From: Mycolicibacterium chitae
GTDB taxonomy: Bacteria > Actinomycetota > Actinomycetes > Mycobacteriales > Mycobacteriaceae
DNA length: 64,000 bases
Reading direction: 5' to 3'
Assembly (NCBI RefSeq): GCF_900637205.1
Contig: NZ_LR134355.1
Span: 1,116,001-1,180,000, forward strand
A model generated the notes under the pieces. The model did not search any database. It was not told the DNA's origin and worked only from the letters and a program-made list of their open reading frames with translations. Shown here piece by piece: positions 57,366-64,000 of this stretch; the stretch's first letter is position 1; the number at the start of each line of letters is the position of its first letter. Made by a program: the position numbers and the translations under genes.

Positions 57366-58307
57366 TTAGTTGGCGTGCAGGTCCTCGTTGAGGGTGATGC
57401 CGTGCCCGCCCCGGGCCACCACCTCGACGGCGCCGCTGACCGAATTGCGCCGGAACAGCATGTTGTTGGCGCCGGAGAGCGACCGCGCCTTGACCGACTT
57501 GTCGTCCGGGGTGGCGACCTTGGTGCCGGCCGTGATGTACAGGCCGGCCTCCACCACGCAGTCGTCGCCCAGTGAGATCCCCAGGCCGGAGTTGGCGCCG
57601 AGCAGGCACCGCTTGCCGACCGAGATGACCTCGCTGCCGCCGCCGGACAGCGTGCCCATGATGGAGGCGCCGCCGCCGATGTCGGAGCCGTCGTCGACGA
57701 CCACGCCTGCGGAGATGCGGCCCTCGACCATGGAGGACCCCAGCGTGCCGGCGTTGAAGTTGACGAAGCCCTCGTGCATGACGGTGGTGCCGGCGGCCAG
57801 GTGCGCGCCGAGTCGGACCCGGTCCGCGTCGGCGATGCGCACGCCCTTGGGCACCACGTAGTCGACCATCCGGGGGAACTTGTCGACGCCGTACACCGTC
57901 ACCGGGCCGCGGCGGCGCAGCTTGGCGCGTACCGTCTCGAAACCCTCCACGGCGCACGGACCGTGATTGGTCCACACCACGTTGGTGAGCAGGCCGAAGA
58001 AGCCCTCGGCGTTGAGCTTGTGCGGGGCGACCAGGCAATGCGAGAACAGGTGCAGCCGCAGGTAGACGTCGTAGGTGTCGACGGCCTTGGCGTCCAGGTC
58101 GGCGATCGTGGTGCGGACCAGCACGGTCTCGGTGCCGCGATCCTCGTCGCGCCCGGTCAGCGCCGCCAGTTCCGCGGGCGCCCCCTCGGGGTCGCGCTGC
58201 GTCCCGGTGCTGTCGAACGATCCCAGTTCCGGTGCCGGGAACCAGGTGTCGAGCACCGATCCGTCGGCCGCCAGCGTTGCCAATCCAAAACCCGAAGCTC
58301 CAGTCAC
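57366..58307 (-). CDS. dapD: DapD, tetrahydrodipicolinate N-succinyltransferase
   Basis: A 313-aa left-handed beta-helix acyltransferase of the actinobacterial DapD type. [63 protein letters not shown] and [14 protein letters not shown] are hexapeptide-rich blocks nearly identical to Rv1201c as recalled, ending in LNEDLHAN. It uses succinyl-CoA in lysine/meso-DAP synthesis. GTG at 58307 is preferred to in-frame upstream codons; TAGCCT stands 8 nt before it. Divergent from dapE. Confidence 0.94.
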   Translation of the reverse strand: MTGASGFGLATLAADGSVLDTWFPAPELGSFDSTGTQRDPEGAPAELAALTGRDEDRGTETVLVRTTIADLDAKAVDTYDVYLRLHLFSHCLVAPHKLNAEGFFGLLTNVVWTNHGPCAVEGFETVRAKLRRRGPVTVYGVDKFPRMVDYVVPKGVRIADADRVRLGAHLAAGTTVMHEGFVNFNAGTLGSSMVEGRISAGVVVDDGSDIGGGASIMGTLSGGGSEVISVGKRCLLGANSGLGISLGDDCVVEAGLYITAGTKVATPDDKSVKARSLSGANNMLFRRNSVSGAVEVVARGGHGITLNEDLHAN

Positions 58308-58358
58308 GGTGCTACAGGCTACCGGGGCGGGCTTGCGCCGGGTCGTGCCCATCACCGA

Positions 58359-58364
58359 TACCCT
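58359..58364 (+). promoter_or_regulatory. -10 hexamer of leaderless dapE
   Basis: TACCCT is 6 nt before the GTG at 58371. The divergent dapD probably uses TAGCCT at 58321-58316, minus strand. Confidence 0.5.
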
Positions 58365-58370
58365 GATCGG

Positions 58371-59456
58371 GTGCCTGACCTCCGCGTGGACCGCCTCGAC
58401 CTGCATGCCGACCCCGTCGCCCTGACGGCCGCGCTGGTCGACATCCCCAGCGAATCCCGCGACGAGGCTCGTCTGGCCGACGCGGTCGAGGCGGCGCTGC
58501 GCGAGCAGACCGTGGGCTTCGAGGTGATCCGCAGCGGGGACGCCGTGCTGGCCCGCACCAACCGCGGCCTGCCCAGCCGCGTCCTACTGGCCGGGCACCT
58601 GGACACCGTGCCCATCGCCGACAACCTGCCCAGCCGCATCGACGGCGACCGGATGTACGGCTGCGGCACCTCCGACATGAAGTCCGGCGACGCCGTCTTC
58701 CTGCACCTGGCCGCCACCGTCGCCGACCCCGCGCACGACCTGACGCTGGTCTTCTACGACTGCGAGGAGATCGAGGCCGCCGCCAACGGTCTGGGCCGCA
58801 TCGAGCGCGAACTGCCCGACTGGTTGCGCGCCGACGTCGCGGTGCTGGGCGAGCCCACCGGCGGCTTCATCGAGGCCGGCTGCCAGGGCACGCTGCGCGT
58901 GGTGGTCAGCGCCGACGGCACGCGCGCGCATTCGGCGCGTTCGTGGATGGGCGACAACGCCATTCACAAGCTCGGCGCGGTGCTGGCCCGCCTGACCGAC
59001 TATCAGCCCCGCCGCGTCGACATCGACGGGTGCGAATACCGCGAGGGCCTCTCGGCGGTCCGCATCGACGGGGGAGTGGCGGGCAACGTCATCCCCGATG
59101 CCGCGTCGGTGACGGTGAACTTCCGTTTCGCTCCCGACCGCTCCCCGCAGCAGGCGTTGGCCCACGTGCACGAGGTCTTCGAGGGGCTGCCGGTGCGCAT
59201 CGAGCAGACCGATTCGGCGGCCGGCGCCCTGCCCGGCCTCGGTCAACCCGCCGCGGCGGCCCTGGTCGCGGCCGCCGGCGGACAGGTCCGGGCCAAGTAC
59301 GGCTGGACCGACGTGTCCCGCTTCGCCGCGCTGGGCATCCCGGCGCTCAACTACGGCCCCGGCGATCCCAACCTGGCGCACCGACGCGACGAGAACGTCG
59401 AGATCGCCCAGATCACCGCCGTCACCGAGACGCTGCGCGCCTACCTGTCGCGCTGA
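58371..59456 (+). CDS. dapE: DapE, succinyl-diaminopimelate desuccinylase
   Basis: A 361-aa M20-family dizinc hydrolase. [15 protein letters not shown] supplies the first His and Asp, [16 protein letters not shown] the bridging Asp, [16 protein letters not shown] the Glu pair, and [15 protein letters not shown] the dimer/substrate region, with a final His in NLAHRRDE. It releases succinate to yield L,L-DAP. GTG at 58371 is leaderless. It overlaps the convergent ATPase gene by 16 bp. Matches Rv1202. Confidence 0.94.
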   Translation: MPDLRVDRLDLHADPVALTAALVDIPSESRDEARLADAVEAALREQTVGFEVIRSGDAVLARTNRGLPSRVLLAGHLDTVPIADNLPSRIDGDRMYGCGTSDMKSGDAVFLHLAATVADPAHDLTLVFYDCEEIEAAANGLGRIERELPDWLRADVAVLGEPTGGFIEAGCQGTLRVVVSADGTRAHSARSWMGDNAIHKLGAVLARLTDYQPRRVDIDGCEYREGLSAVRIDGGVAGNVIPDAASVTVNFRFAPDRSPQQALAHVHEVFEGLPVRIEQTDSAAGALPGLGQPAAAALVAAAGGQVRAKYGWTDVSRFAALGIPALNYGPGDPNLAHRRDENVEIAQITAVTETLRAYLSR

Positions 59457-61447
59457 GCCGCCCGCACCGCGGCCCGGGCCGCCGTGCAATCCACGACCGC
59501 CGCGAGATTCTGCAGCGGAGCCAGCGCCCGCCCATCGCCGAGGAGCGCGGCGTCGCGCCAACACAGCACGGCCACGGCCCGCTGACCGGACCGTTCGGCC
59601 ATCCCGGCCGCCTGCCGCGCGGCCGCCACCGCGCCGTGCTCGTCGCGCCCGGCGGCCAGCCGCCAGGCCCGCGCGATCCCGAGTTCGGGCGCGAACAGTG
59701 CCGACTTGGTGCCGTGTCGAGATTCGGCCCGCGACAACACCTTTGCGGCCTCGGCGAGTTCGCCCAGGCGCGCCAGTGCCGTCGCCGACAGCATCAGCGA
59801 CAGTGGCCCCCAGGAATAGCCGGTGCGGTCCAGCGTCACCGAGGCCGGACCCAGCAGGGTCGCGGCACCGGCGAAATCCCCGCGGGCCAACCGCACCTCG
59901 GCCAGCAGCACCTCGCCGATGGCCCGGCCGGGCTGCTGCAGCTCGGCAAAGTCGGTGTACTGCTGAGCGATTCGCTCGGCACCCTCGGCGTCGTCGTCCA
60001 TCAGGAGGGTGGTTATCAGCGCCAGGCCGACGGTGAACCGCAGCAGTCCCGGATGTTCGGCGCCGGCGGCGCGCCGCGCGAAGTCCTCGACGTCGCCCAG
60101 GCGGCCCAGCCGCGCCGAACTCAGACTCGCCGCGCTCGCCGCCCACGCCACCGCGGTGTCCCCGGCCTCGGGGGCGGCCAGCACCTCGCCGGCGATCTGC
60201 AGCGCCCGCTGCGGGTTACCCGCGTTCATCGCGAAGGTGGCCGTCAGCGCATTGAGCGTCACTCGGTCGGCGGGGGCCGGCAGGCGGGTGCGGGTGGTGT
60301 TGAGGAACGCCGTGGCGCGCTCCGGTTCGCCGAGCATCCAGAACTGGTTGGCGGCCCGCGGCAGGGCCCAGGCCAGCAGTTCGGATTCGGACAGGACACC
60401 CGGGTCCACCGCGGACAGCACCTCGTCGGCGTCGCGCCCCCGGCCCTGCCAGGCCAGCGCGTGCCCGAGCAAGAGCCGCGCGTCCAGACTGCCCGTGCTC
60501 TGCAGGGCCGAGCGGGCCAACCGTTCGGCCAGCGGCAGGTCGCCCAGGCGCAGCGCCTCCCCGGCGGCGGCCACGGTCCGGTCGGCCGGCAGCGGATCGT
60601 CGCTGTCGAGGGCGAGCACCGCGAGCCGCAACCGGTCGCTGGGATGGTCGCGGGCCCGGCGCCGCGCGGGTTCGAGCAGCCGGCTGCGCAACCGGCGGGC
60701 GCCGCCGTCGCCGAGCGCGTCCAGCGCCCACTCGGCGAAGCGCGGATGGGCGGTGAACACCATCGGCTCGGCGCCCTGGTCGACGATCTCGGCGACGCCC
60801 AGGCGCTCGGCCTCGGCCACCGCCTCGGCCGACGTCAGCTGTTCCAGGTCGGCCAGCGGGATCGGCTCCTGCCCGGCGAGGTGATCGAGCACGTCGCGCG
60901 CCGGTGCGGGCAGATCGGCCAGGAACTCGCCGACGTCGATTGCGGCGTCGGAGGTTTCGAGATCGACGCGCCGCAGCACCGCGTCGTCCCACAGCGCCCG
61001 GATGGTCGGCGGGGCGGTGTCGGTGCGCGCGGTCACGATCATCCGGGTCTGACCGGCCAGCGCCAGCTGATAGGTCAGCGTCGCCGAGAGCGCGTCGAGC
61101 TGATTGGCATCGTCGACAATCAGCAGGTCCTCGGGGTCGGCGCGCAGCGACCGGCGCGCGGCCCGCAACAGCGCCGCGGGCTTGCCGATGTCGGCGAGGT
61201 CCACCAGATGGCTGAACGCGCCGAAGGGCACGGCGCGCTCGGTCGGGGTGGCGGTCACCCAACGCAGCGTCGCCGCCGGATGAGCCGCGGCGTACCGCTG
61301 GGCGACCTGGCGCGCCAGCGTCGACTTGCCGATGCCGTCGGCGCCGGTCAGCACCGCCCCGGGCACGTCGGTCAGCGCCGCTTCCAGGCGTTCGAGTGCG
61401 TCGGCATGGCGCGGGACGCTCCACTGCTTCCCCACCGTGCGGATCAT
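59441..61447 (-). CDS. P-loop ATPase, LuxR/MalT-like without DNA-binding domain
   Basis: A 668-aa STAND-like ATPase. The Walker A is [18 protein letters not shown] near residues 40-57, Walker [15 protein letters not shown] near 112-125, followed by a winged-helix-like linker and a long TPR-like alpha-helical region to the C-terminus. LAL-type LuxR regulators have this plan but end in an HTH; here the last residues ([12 protein letters not shown]) carry none. The ATG at 61447 is chosen; no -10 is obvious. Function unknown; perhaps a signalling ATPase acting through protein contacts. Confidence 0.75.
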   Translation of the reverse strand: MIRTVGKQWSVPRHADALERLEAALTDVPGAVLTGADGIGKSTLARQVAQRYAAAHPAATLRWVTATPTERAVPFGAFSHLVDLADIGKPAALLRAARRSLRADPEDLLIVDDANQLDALSATLTYQLALAGQTRMIVTARTDTAPPTIRALWDDAVLRRVDLETSDAAIDVGEFLADLPAPARDVLDHLAGQEPIPLADLEQLTSAEAVAEAERLGVAEIVDQGAEPMVFTAHPRFAEWALDALGDGGARRLRSRLLEPARRRARDHPSDRLRLAVLALDSDDPLPADRTVAAAGEALRLGDLPLAERLARSALQSTGSLDARLLLGHALAWQGRGRDADEVLSAVDPGVLSESELLAWALPRAANQFWMLGEPERATAFLNTTRTRLPAPADRVTLNALTATFAMNAGNPQRALQIAGEVLAAPEAGDTAVAWAASAASLSSARLGRLGDVEDFARRAAGAEHPGLLRFTVGLALITTLLMDDDAEGAERIAQQYTDFAELQQPGRAIGEVLLAEVRLARGDFAGAATLLGPASVTLDRTGYSWGPLSLMLSATALARLGELAEAAKVLSRAESRHGTKSALFAPELGIARAWRLAAGRDEHGAVAAARQAAGMAERSGQRAVAVLCWRDAALLGDGRALAPLQNLAAVVDCTAARAAVRAAQRDR

Positions 61448-61485
61448 ATTGGCGAGGCCCCGCACAGACCGGTGATCGCCCCAAA

Positions 61486-61491
61486 TATCCT
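61486..61491 (+). promoter_or_regulatory. -10 hexamer of leaderless LOG gene
   Basis: TATCCT is 6 nt before the GTG at 61498. Confidence 0.5.
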
Positions 61492-61497
61492 CACCGT

Positions 61498-62073
61498 GTG
61501 CAACGGCGTGAGTGGGCGGTGTGCGTGTATTGCGCATCGGGACCGAGACATCCGGAGCTGCTGGCGTTGGCCACCGAGGTGGGCCGCGCGATCGCGGACC
61601 GGAACTGGGCGTTGGTCTCCGGCGGCGGCAACGTCTCGGCGATGGGGGCCCTGGCCGACGGCGCCCGGGCCCGCGGCGGCCGCACCATCGGGGTGATCCC
61701 CAAGGCGCTGGTGCACCGCGAGGTCGCCGATGTGCACGCCGACGACCTGATCGTCACCGACACCATGCGGCAGCGCAAACAGGTCATGGAGGACCACGCC
61801 GACGCGTTCCTCACCCTGCCCGGTGGGATCGGGACCATGGAGGAGATGTTCGAGACCTGGACCGCCGGATCGCTGGGCATGCACGACAAGCCGGTGGTGG
61901 TGCTGGACCCCGACGGCCACTACGACGGGCTGCTGTCCTGGCTCGAGGGTTTGGTGGCGTCCGACTACGTCGCGCAGCGGTCCCTGGACCGGTTGCTGGT
62001 GGTCCGCGAGCTCGACGTTGCGCTGGATCTTTGCGCCCCCCGGTCGGTACCGCCGGTCACATCCTCTGATTAG
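61498..62073 (+). CDS. LOG-family nucleoside 5'-monophosphate phosphoribohydrolase (Rv1205-like)
   Basis: A 191-aa Rossmann-fold protein. VSGGGNVSAMGALADG and the signature PGGIGTMEEMFETWT are diagnostic of LOG (cytokinin riboside monophosphate phosphoribohydrolase) enzymes. Rv1205 releases N6-modified adenines, and loss of its proteasomal turnover sensitises M. tuberculosis to NO. GTG at 61498 begins VQRREWAVCVYCASG. It is divergent from the ATPase gene and followed 10 bp later by fadD6. Confidence 0.9.
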   Translation: MQRREWAVCVYCASGPRHPELLALATEVGRAIADRNWALVSGGGNVSAMGALADGARARGGRTIGVIPKALVHREVADVHADDLIVTDTMRQRKQVMEDHADAFLTLPGGIGTMEEMFETWTAGSLGMHDKPVVVLDPDGHYDGLLSWLEGLVASDYVAQRSLDRLLVVRELDVALDLCAPRSVPPVTSSD

Positions 62074-62076
62074 GCT
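62071..62076 (+). promoter_or_regulatory. -10 hexamer of leaderless fadD6
   Basis: TAGGCT is 7 nt before the ATG at 62084 and overlaps the LOG stop codon, so fadD6 probably has its own promoter. Confidence 0.5.
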
Positions 62077-62083
62077 GAGCACC

Positions 62084-63865
62084 ATGTCAGCCACCGATGC
62101 CCGTAGCTCCGTCGGCCTCCTCGACATCGCCACCCAGGTGCCCGGCGTGCTGATGGATACCCCGTCCATCCTGCGCGGCGTGACCACCGGCCTGCTCGCC
62201 CGGCCGACCTCGAAGACCTCGATCGGCAAGGTCTTCCAGGAACGCGCCAAGAAGTACGCCGACAACGTGTTCATCAAGTTCGGCGACCAGCAGCTGACCT
62301 ACGAGCAGGCCAACCAGACCGTCAACCGCTACGCGGCGGTGCTGGCGACCCGCGGGGTGGGCCACGGCGACGTCGTCGGGATCATGCTGCGCAACTCGCC
62401 CAATGCGGTGCTGCTGATGCTGGCCACGGTCAAGTGCGGCGCGGTCGCCGGCATGCTCAACTACCACCAGCGCGGCGATGTGCTCGAGCACAGCATCGGC
62501 CTGCTCGACGCCAAGGTGCTGGTGGTCGAGGACGATCTGGCCGACCATGTCACCGAATCCGGGGTCCAACTCGACTCCGGCGTACAGGTTTCCATCACGG
62601 AGTTCGAGGGCCTGGCCGAGACCGCGCCGACCAACAATCCGGCGTCCGCATCGGCGGTGCTGGCCAAGGATCCGGCCTTCTACATCTTCACCTCCGGGAC
62701 CACCGGCCACCCCAAGGCCAGCGTGATGACGCATCAGCGGTGGCTGCGCGCGCTGGCCATCTTCGGCGGCCTGGGCCTGCGCCTGACCAGCGACGACACC
62801 CTGTACAGCTGCCTTCCGCTGTACCACAACAACGCGCTGACGGTCGCGGTGTCCTCGGTGCTCAACGCCGGGGCGACGCTGGCGCTGGGGGAGAAGTTCT
62901 CCGCGTCGAGGTTCTGGGACGAGGTCATCGCCTCCGGCGCTACGTCGTTCGTCTACATCGGCGAGCTGTGCCGCTATCTGCTCAACCAGCCGGAGAAGTC
63001 GACCGACCGCGCGCACAAGGTGCGGGTGGTGGCCGGCAACGGCCTGCGCCCGGAGATCTGGGACGAGTTCACCGAGCGGTTCGGCATCGACCGGGTCTGC
63101 GAGTTCTACTCGGCCAGCGAGGCGAACACCGCGTTCATCAACATCTTCAACGTGCCGAAAACCACCGGTATCTCCTTCATGCCGCTGGCCTACGTCGAGT
63201 ACGACGCGGACACCGGCGAGCCCACCCGCGACGAGAACGGCCGCGTGCGCAAGGTCCCGGCCGGCGAGCCCGGCCTGCTGATCAGCCCGGTCAACCGGCT
63301 CTCGCCCTTCGACGGCTACACCGACAAGAAGGCCAGCGAGAAGAAGCTGATCCGGGACGCCTTCAAGGAGGGCGACGTCTGGTTCAACACCGGGGACGTG
63401 ATGAACCCGCAGGGCCTGGGCCACGCGTCGTTCGCCGACCGGCTCGGCGACACCTTCCGCTGGAAGGGCGAGAACGTCGCGACCACCGAGGTGGAGGCGG
63501 CCCTAACGGCCGATCCGCAGATCGAGGAGTGCACGGTCTTCGGCGTGGAGGTGCCGCGCACCGGTGGGCGCGCGGGCATGGCCGCGGTGAAGATCCGCGA
63601 CGGCGCCGACTTCGACGGCGTCGAGCTGGCCGAGACGCTCTACGACAAGCTGCCGGTCTACGCCGTGCCGTTGTTCGTACGGGTGGTCGAGGAGCTCGAG
63701 CAGACCACGACCTTCAAGAGCCGCAAGGTGGACCTGCGCGAACAGGGTTACGGCGACGACGTCACCGACCCGCTGTACGTGCTGGCCGGCCGGCGCGAGG
63801 GCTACATCCCGTTCCACGACGAGTACCCGGAGCAGGTCGCGGCCGGGCAGCGTCCGAAGGGCTGA
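62084..63865 (+). CDS. fadD6: FadD6, fatty-acid-CoA ligase / transport protein type
   Basis: A 593-aa long-chain acyl-CoA synthetase of the FATP/very-long-chain type. P-loop YIFTSGTTGHPKASVM, CEFYSASEANTAFINIF (A5), WFNTGDVMNPQG (A7), FRWKGENVATTEVE and the C-terminal TFKSRKVDLREQGY are as in FATP/FadD6. It couples uptake and activation of fatty acids at the membrane. ATG at 62084 is leaderless. Corresponds to Rv1206. The 3' end, with its stop codon, is partly duplicated just downstream. Confidence 0.93.
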   Translation: MSATDARSSVGLLDIATQVPGVLMDTPSILRGVTTGLLARPTSKTSIGKVFQERAKKYADNVFIKFGDQQLTYEQANQTVNRYAAVLATRGVGHGDVVGIMLRNSPNAVLLMLATVKCGAVAGMLNYHQRGDVLEHSIGLLDAKVLVVEDDLADHVTESGVQLDSGVQVSITEFEGLAETAPTNNPASASAVLAKDPAFYIFTSGTTGHPKASVMTHQRWLRALAIFGGLGLRLTSDDTLYSCLPLYHNNALTVAVSSVLNAGATLALGEKFSASRFWDEVIASGATSFVYIGELCRYLLNQPEKSTDRAHKVRVVAGNGLRPEIWDEFTERFGIDRVCEFYSASEANTAFINIFNVPKTTGISFMPLAYVEYDADTGEPTRDENGRVRKVPAGEPGLLISPVNRLSPFDGYTDKKASEKKLIRDAFKEGDVWFNTGDVMNPQGLGHASFADRLGDTFRWKGENVATTEVEAALTADPQIEECTVFGVEVPRTGGRAGMAAVKIRDGADFDGVELAETLYDKLPVYAVPLFVRVVEELEQTTTFKSRKVDLREQGYGDDVTDPLYVLAGRREGYIPFHDEYPEQVAAGQRPKG

Positions 63866-63924
63866 GGTACGAAGCCCTGAAGGGGCGCTGGCCCATCGAG
63901 CCGGGCAGCGTCCGAAGGGCTGAG
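63842..63924. repeat. 25-bp direct repeat of the fadD6 3' end
   Basis: The 25 bp at 63842-63866, containing the last fadD6 codons and stop, recurs without change at 63900-63924. The repeat period is 58 bp. The second copy is non-coding and just precedes the folP2 promoter. Confidence 0.85.
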
Positions 63925-63935
63925 CACTCGCCTAC

Positions 63936-63941
63936 TAACCT
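63936..63941 (+). promoter_or_regulatory. -10 hexamer of leaderless folP2
   Basis: TAACCT is 7 nt before the GTG at 63949. Confidence 0.5.
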
Positions 63942-63948
63942 GGGCAGC

Positions 63949-64000
63949 GTGCAATCGACGTTCCTGGGGAAGCCGGTGGCGGGCGACCGCGCCCTGATCA
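63949..64000 (+). CDS. folP2: FolP2, dihydropteroate synthase homologue, 5' end only
   Basis: The first 17 codons from the GTG read VQSTFLGKPVAGDRALI, then the window ends. G-[KR]-PVAGDRALI matches the start of the folded domain of M. tuberculosis FolP2 (Rv1207), which follows fadD6 there. FolP2 is a DHPS homologue reported not to confer DHPS activity. The call rests on this short match plus gene order. Confidence 0.75.
   Translation, partial: MQSTFLGKPVAGDRALI

Overview
The window is high-GC actinobacterial DNA, almost certainly from a rapidly growing environmental mycobacterium (Mycolicibacterium type). The evidence is mycothiol (mshB), PIM/LAM (pimE, lpqW) and F420 (fbiC) genes, mycobacterial families such as DUF732, Ala/Pro-rich exported proteins and FadD enzymes, and a gene order that, from memory of the M. 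tuberculosis H37Rv map, follows Rv1151c to Rv1207. Many genes have a TANNNT -10 hexamer 6-7 nt before the start codon, the usual layout of leaderless mycobacterial genes. No rRNA, tRNA, CRISPR, insertion sequence or prophage was seen.

Layout. 1-8 kb: a partial glycosidase-like gene with a TetR regulator, sirtuin and GntR (Rv1151c/Rv1152), an inserted PucR regulator with an EthA/MymA-like Baeyer-Villiger monooxygenase, two paralogous methyltransferases flanking a DUF1697 gene, and the Rv1155-like F420 oxidoreductase. 8-14 kb: acyltransferase, exported proteins, the HhH-GPD protein (Rv1156), two Ala/Pro-rich exported proteins (Rv1157c/Rv1158c), pimE, phhB, mutT2. 14-22 kb: one narK-narG-narH-narJ-narI operon for nitrate uptake and respiration. 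22-27 kb: an insertion relative to H37Rv, with a four-gene membrane operon (two same-length paralogues of unknown function plus stand-alone oxidase subunit III- and IV-like proteins) and a BCCT transporter. 27-40 kb: typA, a frameshifted AbiEi/DUF559 gene, lpqW, a repeat-rich exported protein, mshB, small proteins, another exported protein, fbiC.

39.7-44.3 kb is the most interesting part. It is a divergent cluster: a DUF2249-cupin protein, a second CtaD and a 98-aa protein on one side, and a 7Fe ferredoxin, a Cys-containing HTH regulator, a four-helix membrane protein and a group III truncated hemoglobin on the other. A palindromic operator candidate overlaps the central promoter. Each side is tied together by ATGA/GTGA overlaps, except that the hemoglobin follows an 11-nt gap. 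The content suggests a respiratory or nitrosative-stress module.

44-64 kb: YceI behind a 22-bp perfect palindrome, fadH with its PadR regulator, fdxC-dapC, a permease-nitrilase pair divergent from pruA-putB (proline catabolism), an exported protein, a NUDIX protein, fadD36 with a VOC protein, divergent dapD/dapE (lysine and peptidoglycan precursor), a P-loop ATPase, a LOG protein, fadD6 and the start of folP2. Four exactly 64-bp intergenic inverted-repeat elements are scattered through the window.
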